Positions 56,760 to 64,000 of a DNA stretch of 64,000 bases are shown here, piece by piece. Each line of letters opens with the position of its first letter. Within the stretch, counting starts at the first letter, position 1. The DNA is from Dugong dugon. Taxonomy: Eukaryota > Chordata > Mammalia > Sirenia > Dugongidae. The position numbers and the translations under genes were made by a program. The DNA lies in the NCBI GenBank assembly GCA_030035585.1, contig CM057464.1:30769465-30833464 (forward strand), in the 5' to 3' direction. A model generated the notes under the pieces. That model made no database searches, was not told the DNA's origin, and saw nothing but the letters and a program-made list of their open reading frames with translations.

Positions 56760-58064
56760 TTCAGTCCATCTTATGTTATTTCAATAGTTGTGGGCACAGT
56801 TCCTGGTTCTAAGGAGTAGACTTTGCAAATTTTATTTTTCCATTTACAAAACTATTCCTTTAATTAAAAACAGTGTATAAGAATAAAACAGAGAAATGTT
56901 AGTTCTTAAACTGTATTATAGTTATGTAACATAATTGCACAGCATCCAGCTGACAAGTAATTCCATTATTGAAAAGGAGAGGTAAATACTTTTGGAAAAC
57001 AGCCCTATACTTCAAAACATATGGTACATAATCCATAGAGTTTCATTCTGGAGACCATGATGCCAGATGAAAAGATAAATAATCAGACACTGAACTTCAG
57101 TCAACATTTTCTTCAAGGGCTTCAAAGAACTTTACCAATATGAACTATTAATCTTTACAAAAAGCAAGATAAAGACACCAATACATTCTAAAAACCACTG
57201 GATATATTAAGACTAAATCACAAAGATTTCTTTGAAACAACCCACACAAATTTATCTCTTAGCAGAATCAGATTTTTCTGAAGTAAAATAGGCATCTCAG
57301 TATTTGGTTCTTTTCTTGGCAGAGGGGAATGTGTCCAATGAGTTCCACATCAAAACAATCTCTTAAAGTTGAAGGAATGTAGAAGATAACATGGGTTAGC
57401 CTTCAGTGAGAAGATTTCTCTCTGGCTTCTTGATTTGAAGCCAACTAGGAGCTTCTGTGGGTGTTTGTTTTGCATTTCAGGTCATTAAAGTCACTAGAAG
57501 ACATTAGTTTAACAGCTCTTTTGAATTTGATTGCTTCCTCCATTTTCATGAACTACCCTATGAATTTTTGCGTTAAACAATTTCTGTCTGGTTTCATTAA
57601 ATGATAAAATGAAATCTCACTGCAGATGTATATGCCCTGAACTCAAGTTTAGCTCTTATACTAAAAATGACTGAATGTAGGGGGTTTTTCCCCACTTTAA
57701 TAGCTCACTTATTTTCCCTCTGCTATCATGCCCTTGAGCTCTCCAACAAGTAGATTGCCACAAAAAGGATGGATCCAAATATCTCACCTGGTGGATCCTG
57801 GCTTCACCTGACTCTGTTACAGTTTCTTCTGTTCCTTGCAGAAGTTTCTAGCAGGCATAGGGCACGGCCAGCAAGGCTATCTCCTTCTCAGAGTGTATTC
57901 TTAATATGCTACTTGCTCCCTACAGCCAAATCTTGTCTAGATTCATCAGCAAAAGCATAAAGTACCTGTCACATTCACTGATATCTGGATGAGCAATTCC
58001 TCAAGGAGATGGAATTCTAGGTTTATGTTTACACCGTTCAGATAGCTGGATATAAGTATAGGGT
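56760..58064. other. Unassigned, non-coding
   Basis: About 1.3 kb without a recognised repeat. A 63-codon ORF on + at 57769-57960 shows no domain and no exon signals that I can support. Confidence 0.4.
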
Positions 58065-58074
58065 AGAGACACTG

Positions 58075-58501
58075 GACAGTTTATTGGACTATGGTGGCTT
58101 GGGTGTTGTTATGATACTGGAAGCTATGCCACCAATAGTTCAGGCTTCAGTGAAGCTTCCAGACTAAGAGACACTAGGAAGAAAGGTCTGGCAGTCTACT
58201 TCCACAAATGAATCAATGAAACCCTATAGACCACAACAGAACATTGTCCAACTGGCTTACTTTGGACGCATCATGAGGAGCGATCAATCTCTAGGTGAAG
58301 ACATCATGTTTGATGAAGTAGAGGGCCAATAATAGCATGGGAGACCCTTGATGAGATGGATTTGCACAATAGCCTCAATGATGGACTTGAACATGCTGAT
58401 GATTGTGAGAATGACACAGGATCAGTCAACATTTTGTTCTGTTATACATAAGGTCACAGTGAGTCAGAGTGGACTTTATGGCCGCTAACTACAACAACAA
58501 C
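58075..58501 (+). mobile_element. Non-autonomous RTE derivative, copy 2
   Basis: Same structure as 17527-18002: RTE 5' UTR (gatactggaagctatgccac, ttccagactaagagacacta) joined after acaacagaacatt to the RTE 3' end (ggcttactttggacgc, gagatggatttgcacaat, gattgtgagaatgac), with a (caa)n tail. Flanks agagacactg (58065-58074) and acagacactg (58502-58511) differ at one base. Confidence 0.75.
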
Positions 58502-58511
58502 ACAGACACTG

Positions 58512-59839
58512 AGTATATACATATATTTATTACCTCCAGATTTGTATTTTTCACTTGCCTAGTACTGCCCTTTTGCTATTCCATGAAAATGTCCTCATTT
58601 GTCAATTATCTGTGTGATGCATGCTATTTCTAGGAAAGTAAACCTTGAAGGTGTATGGCAAATACAAGTCTAATTCTCCATTTCAGTTACCTAAATATTC
58701 AATGTTCAATTTTTATTATCATTATTATTATTATTGTTGTTATTTGCATAACAATTGTCTATGGAAGTTAATTTCACTTTCCATTGCAGCTTGGCCTATT
58801 GGCAATTATTAACTTGACAGTGACAGCGAGAGGAAAAATATGCAGGAAACATCTGGCAAATTGCAAAACAATGTTGACTGTTTTCTTCCCCCATGGAATT
58901 TATTTTTATTATCTTCTCTCTCTTCCCTATAAAATTTTAATCAAAAATATGCATAATGTGTCCTAGTTTACTTGGAACACATAAATTAGAGTGTACTTTT
59001 TCAATTACCTTCTGTTTTCATTATCTTCATTTTGGTATTTCCTATCACTAGTAAGTTAAGTATCAATCTGTCAGTTTTGTAGGATTATGTTATGCATGTA
59101 CTCTGAAGTCTTCATGATAAGGGAGTAATTGTACCCAGTTGTTTTTATTCAGCCCTGAATACAACAGTTTTATTTTACTAATCCTATTCAGTTTGTTTTT
59201 AATTGTGTAATTAAAGATACTATCTAACACAATTTATATTTCACAAAAATTCCCTTGCTATTTCCATGCATAAATGATCTAATTGGGGGCTCCCTATAAA
59301 CATTTTATTGGTCTAACTAAAGAGATTTCTTGTAAGTTTAATCGACGTGTGTGTTATGTTAGGAGACTGAACGGGGTCATGCCGGTGTGGTAATGCCAGT
59401 TTTAGTTTCTACTCCACCACTTCACCAGAAGTGGTGATTTTGACACCACTTGAATGCTGGTTCCAGTTCTTATATTGTCCGGCCATTCCCTCCACCATGA
59501 AACTCTCTGTCTGTGGCTTCACTGATCGGCTTTCTCACGTGCCTTTGCCAGTATCTTCTCCTCTGCTAAATCTCTTAATGTTCATATTGCCTTATCACTG
59601 TACTTTGCTTTTCTTCTCGTACCCTAAGGTATCTCAGCCTGGTCTTCAATTATTATTTCTATGTCAATCTATCTCAAATCTCTTCCTTTGGATGTTACCT
59701 TGCCCCTGAGCTCCACATCTATACACTGAAGAAGAATTATTCTTAGTGGTTAAGAAGAAGCTTACTAGACTCAACTGCCTAGCTAAATATTCTTGGTAGC
59801 CAGTTATTGGTTGAGGGATAGTGGTGGTTTGGACTAAGC
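58512..59839. other. Unassigned, non-coding
   Basis: About 1.3 kb with an (att)n simple run at about 58717-58745. ORFs at 58784-58966 and 59431-59709 (60 and 92 codons, +) show no domain and are likely chance. Confidence 0.4.
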
Positions 59840-60035
59840 AGTGAGCATAGTGAATAAGATACAAAGAGTCAATTCCTGATTTCATCACTTATAATAGCCT
59901 TGTTACCTAATGAATGATGTAACTTCTCCAGGCCTTGCTTTCTTCATTCAAGAACAGGATTAATAATAGTAAATAGTTGTTCTAAATATCAAATGTGGTA
60001 ATTCATGTAAAGCAGTTAGCACAATGTAAATACAA
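59840..60035 (+). repeat. MIR SINE
   Basis: cttgttacctaatgaatgat, aacttctccaggccttgc, ttcttcattcaagaacagga, taataatagtaaatag and atgtaaagcagttagcacaa follow the MIR consensus order. Confidence 0.65.
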
Positions 60036-60589
60036 TAACTTTTGTAATAAACAATTGTTTTCATCATACATTTTCTACAAATTTTCTCAAAAGAAAATCC
60101 ATTACAGCAAGAAAGAAATGTTGTCCCATCTAGGAAGATTTTACAAAAGGGGTCAGGAAACAGAGAGCAACTTCCATCAATGTGAGACTCCTGGCAACCA
60201 TTTTTGAGAAGGAATGCTCCACTGAGGGAGCTGTTTTTAAGGGAGTGGTGGTGGAGAGTATTAGCACTGAATAAAGCCTTGTGACAGTGAGAGAAAGAAG
60301 AGTCACACATACTGAGCGTCCAACAGAATTTATCTGTCTTTATTTTTTGATAGAGTGAGAGGTAGAATGACAGGAATAATGACAGGAGAGAAAATTTGTT
60401 AAGAAAGTAGCTTTGTGTTTTGAATGAAATCCTCTTGATGCTACTTGAGAGGGATAGTGAAGACTGGAATCTGTTTAAATTATTTATGACTATTGGACTA
60501 TATCTTTTTACCCACAGTACTATTTAGTGAATTGGATCACAGGACTTACTTGGGTATTATTTATTATTATTATATCCAAGTACCTCCTT
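60036..60589. other. Unassigned, non-coding
   Basis: About 550 bases with a short (att)n run at 60556-60575. A 116-codon - strand ORF at 59960-60310 overlaps the MIR and has no domain. Confidence 0.4.
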
Positions 60590-60880
60590 GGCATATCTGC
60601 CTGGATATTTCAAAGTCTTCTAAAACTCAGAAAGTCCAAAACTGAAAAATCATGATCTTCACACCCAAACTTCCTCCTCTGCCCCAGTCAGTGACATTGC
60701 TAGATACCTATCTGCCCAGGGCAGAAACCTAGGGGACATCATTGCCTTTCTTCTGCCTTAACCCCAGCATAAAATCAATCATCCTGTCCTGCCAAATCTA
60801 TCTCTAAACATCTTTTGAATTTGCCCACTTCTCTGTAGTCCCACTCTATTTTACTTAACCTCTTTAAATTTTATTATAAA
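60590..60880 (+). repeat. L2 (LINE-2) fragment
   Basis: L2 blocks: aaagtccaaaactga, atcatgatcttcacacccaa, gcagaaacctaggggacatc, aaatcaatcatcctgtcctg and atctctaaacatcttttgaa. Confidence 0.7.
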
Positions 60881-60971
60881 TCAGTAAAGTACATTATAGA
60901 CAGTTGGAAAAACAGAGATAATAAAATATATAAAAATAGTAATAGTATATACACATGCATTAAAAAAAATA

Positions 60972-61118
60972 AAAACCCGTTGTCATTTAATCAATTCTGA
61001 TTCAGAGACCCTGAATGACAGAGTAGAACTGTCCCTGTAGGGTTTCCAGGGAGTTGCTAGTAGATTCGAACTGCTGATCTTTTGGTTAGCAGCCAAGCTC
61101 TTAACCACTATGCCACCA
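60972..61118 (-). repeat. AfroSINE, short form
   Basis: Reverse complement head tggtggcatagtggttaag, B box aagatcagcagttcgaatc, no internal block, tail gaatcagaattgattaaatg. Confidence 0.88.
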
Positions 61119-61239
61119 TATATATACAAAAATAAGACTATACTGCACATGTTATGTTATAACTTACTCTTTCAGTTTATGATATCTAATTTACTATGTC
61201 AATGTGTTTTCTTCCTAATTCAAGTCTATATTCCAGTTT

Positions 61240-61560
61240 CTCTATTTGTCCTATATATACACTTTAAAGTTCATTTGTCCAAACCAGAATGCAATCCAAA
61301 AACAAGCTTCACATCTGGATATTTTATCTCTTAAACATATTTTAATCTAAAATGACCTCCATCACAACCACTTTTTTTTCCCATGACATTGATTCATTGA
61401 CAGGATCTGACCAGTGATATTCTATAGTATATCTCACCTCCTGGATTTGTGAGGACGTTTCCTCATGATTCACTTAGCTTGTTCCTCCATCCTATAAAGC
61501 ACAAATTATTCCTTTTGGTTAGATTCATCAAAGGTGATGTCATGGACTTCATATTTCATG
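61240..61560 (-). repeat. Old L1M-type LINE fragment
   Basis: aaagttcatttgtccaaac, ttatctcttaaacatatttt, cctggatttgtgagg and tttcctcatgattcact match an old L1 3' region in reverse. Diverged. Confidence 0.4.
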
Positions 61561-62110
61561 GTATCATAAAACACGTCATCTGGACAATCGAGCATTAATG
61601 AGATTAAATCTGAGCTCTGGATTAGGACAATAACAACCTAATCCCTCCACTGTAAAATTACCTTCCTATTTTTGAAATGGAAAGTAATAGAGAATGTAAT
61701 AATTATATCATTTCTTCTACATTATAGCTAACATTCTTCTGTAAAGTTGAGCTTTCCCTCATCAAGGGAAGCCAGTCTTTATTTTGAAATACAGTTTATC
61801 CTTTTCGTGACTTGTGAGACATACAGTATCCCAACCACTTTTTATGTCTCTGGAGTTCTTTGGGAAGGATGTAGCCTTATTTTAATACATTTAGCCCCAA
61901 GGTGGGAGCCTTTTGAAATATGTGAAACTCAAGAACCCTGAGTTGGAGCCTCATTTTTGTGTAGATTAAGCATTGTCTTAGATGATGCCTCCTGGATGTG
62001 TGAATTTTCTAAACTTTTGACAGGTTTGCCTTTATTTCTGTGAGATAAGCTTCCTCACTATGTTTCCCTGTTACTATCTTCTCTTGAGAATGTGCTTACC
62101 TTAAGACTAA
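61561..62110. other. Unassigned, non-coding
   Basis: About 550 bases. A 64-codon + ORF at 61747-61941 has no domain. Nothing else recognised. Confidence 0.4.
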
Positions 62111-62114
62111 TTGT

Positions 62115-62178
62115 TTTTCTTTCTTTTTCTCTTTCCCTCCCTCCCGCTCTGTCTCTCTTTCTTTCCTTCTTTTTGTAT
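62115..62178. repeat. Polypyrimidine (CT-rich) tract
   Basis: About 60 bases almost entirely C and T (cttt, ccct and ctct steps). Confidence 0.75.
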
Positions 62179-62189
62179 ATATTCAGGTT

Positions 62190-62700
62190 CTGTACAGAAT
62201 TGTGTTATCTAAAGATGGTCACACCAGAATATTCCATTCCATATGCTATTCTTTCAATATGATGCTGATGCTCCTTCATCTAAAGTATATTCTGCACTCC
62301 TTCGCTTGGATCAGAGTGGGCCTATGACTACAGCAGAGTAACACTGTATGACTTTCTAGGCTAAGTTATTAAAGGCAGTTATGAAAAAATCCTCTTGGGA
62401 TATTTAACCTTGGGATTTAGACCCTTTCTTGTGAAGAAGCCAATCAAGCATTTAAAAGCCACGTGCAGGCTCTAGCAACAGTGCCAGCTGAGGTTATAGT
62501 TTACTGTCAGATACATGAATGAGCGAGCTATAGGGTTATTTCAGCCCACGGCCTTGGAGACGCCCAGCTGATGCTGAGTGGAGCAGAGAGTAGCTATGCC
62601 TGTTGAGCTCCAATCAAATTGCTGATTCATGAGTAAGATAAATGTCATTGTCATTTTAAGTCATTAACTTTTGTGGTTGTTATGTAGCATCAGGTAACCA
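62190..62700 (+). repeat. Possible MLT1-like LTR
   Basis: atgatgctgatgctccttca near the start and tcattttaagtcattaactt, ttgtggttgttatgtagca at the end resemble MaLR LTRs. Diverged, with no coding part. Confidence 0.45.
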
Positions 62701-62704
62701 GAGT

Positions 62705-63780
62705 GTTTTTTAAAGCATTTATTTTGACATAATTTCAAATTTACAGAGATGTTAGCACAATAAGGCACAGAATTTATGTATGTCCTTTATGCAGATTACC
62801 CAATGATTTGCATTTTGCCTTACTTGCTTTTTCTTAACCATTTGAGAGTAAGCTGGAGACTTCATGCCCAATACCCCTAAATACTTCAGTATGTATTTTC
62901 TAATGAAAAATACATTCTCTAACATAACAACTGTTCAATTATCAAAATCAGAATTAACATTAATACAATATTATTTAATCCACAGTAAATATTCAAATAG
63001 ACAATTGTCCCAGTAATGCCCCAATAGCTTTTTTTTTTTTTTGGCCCAGTCAGGATCCAATCCAGGATCACACATTGCATTTAGTTGTTCCATCTCTAGT
63101 TTATTTTAATCTCAAAAAGTTCCAGAAAATTTCTTTGTCTTTTTTAATCTTGATATTTTTGACTAATACAGACCAGTTACTTTGCAGAATGTCTCTCAAT
63201 TTGGATTTAACTTATGTTTCATCACAATTAAGTATACATTTTTGGCATGAATAGCACTGAAGTGATTCTGTGCTCTTCTTAGTGCAGCATATCACAAGGC
63301 ACATGATGTTGGTTTGTGCTGATAGTGGTGATATTGACTTGATCACTTGTTTAAGATAATGCCAACCAAGTTTCTGTATTATAAAGTCACTATTTTTCCA
63401 TTTATGGGGAAGCACTTTGATATTATTCAATATTCCATTCCTCATCAAATCTTCACTAGTTTTCTCATGCGCTAGGTTTTCTCCGTAACTCTTTCTATGT
63501 GCATTAGTTGGCATTCTACTGGAAGGGAGTTTTCCATCACTGCCCCCATTTGTTTAATTTATTTACATTAGTATGACTCATGGATTTTTATTTTACCTAA
63601 TGGGTTATAATCCGTTACTCTCATTATTCATTTTTCTGGTCAAATAGCCCCAGCTTTAACCATTGAGAGCCCCTTAAAGCTGAGTGTTATCCTTTTGCTA
63701 TGTCCCCATTATTCTTTGAATACTTCCTTAAATCGTAGTACAATAATATGTCCTAATCCTTTTCTCAACAGGGGAGTAGT
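62705..63780 (-). repeat. Old L1M-type LINE fragment
   Basis: The blocks tttgagagtaagctggagac, cctaaatacttcagtatgta, aatccaggatcacacattgc, cataagg-type cacatgatgttggtttgtg, acttgatcacttg and ttagttggcattctactgga occur in the order expected for an old L1 3' region read in reverse. A T14 run interrupts it near 63030. Confidence 0.65.
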
Positions 63781-63837
63781 TCCTAATGGTAAAGAATGGT
63801 ACTTAGAAACCAATTTCTGAGCACTAGTACATGATGC

Positions 63838-63932
63838 AGAGCCCCGTGGAGCAGTGGTTAAGAGCTTGGCTGCTTACGAAAAGGTCAGCCTTTCAAATCC
63901 ACCAGCTGCTCCTTGGAAACCCAATGGGGCAG
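63838..63932 (+). repeat. AfroSINE, 3'-truncated
   Basis: Head gagccccgtggagcagtggt, aagagcttggctgc, aaaaggtcagcctttcaaat, then ccagctgctccttggaaacc; the sequence leaves the SINE after ggggcag. The about 45-base block is absent, so it is short form. Confidence 0.85.
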
Positions 63933-64000
63933 ACGCAGAATCATGGGTGTTTCTTAAGAATTAGCCCTTCCAGAGACTTGAGGCCTGCTTAGACAATTTA

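Noticed and set aside
59431-59709. 92-codon + strand ORF
   Set aside because: No recognised domain, no repeat of the frame elsewhere, surrounding DNA AT-rich and featureless.

Overview
The window reads as mammalian repeat-rich intergenic or intronic DNA from an afrotherian, most likely a paenungulate such as an elephant. Three things point there: many short tRNA-headed SINEs of the AfroSINE type (heads beginning ggagccctggtggc, tails ending in gactcgacggcaac-like sequence), an RTE (BovB-clade) LINE whose tail matches the tail of those SINEs, and very long L1 elements of an unfamiliar lineage. Eutherian-wide fossils (L2, MIR, L1M, MLT1-like LTRs) lie underneath. I recognise no host exon, tRNA gene or other host RNA gene. 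All sizeable coding capacity belongs to LINEs.

Layout. 1-6625: a young L1 on + (copy A) that enters from the left edge, with an open ORF1 end, an uninterrupted 1273-residue ORF2, a long 3' UTR and a poly(A) tail. 7283-16567: an old, rearranged L1 on - carrying internal duplications. 16.6-20.2 kb: L2, MIR, unnamed old repeats, a SINE and an internally deleted RTE derivative. 20203-28272: a mid-age full-length L1 on -, decayed. 28.3-41.2 kb: AfroSINEs, a 5'-truncated L1 tail with perfect target duplications, a truncated RTE (30892-32068), an MLT1-like LTR, an L2, and a full-length but dead RTE (37853-41006). 41568-50340: a full-length young L1 on + (copy B), close kin of copy A but broken at several sites, with a GC-rich monomeric 5' UTR. 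50341-53352: the 5' third of another old L1 on -, abutting copy B's tail. 53.4-64 kb: AfroSINEs, L2, L1M, MIR, an LTR and a second RTE derivative.

How the parts relate. The L1s supply ORF1p (RNA-binding chaperone) and ORF2p (endonuclease and reverse transcriptase). The RTE would supply a separate endonuclease and reverse transcriptase. The AfroSINEs and the internally deleted RTE derivatives have RTE-like tails, so they look like RTE-dependent parasites. The L1 copies form an age series. From oldest to youngest, the 5' UTR gains about 265-bp tandem promoter monomers, and the 3' UTR gains an extra copy of a roughly 300-bp unit. The most interesting observations are the apparently intact ORF2 of copy A, a Lys-rich reading frame that ends in an ATGA overlap with the ORF2 start in both young copies, the monomeric 5' UTR, and the evidence that AfroSINE bodies descend from the RTE 5' region.
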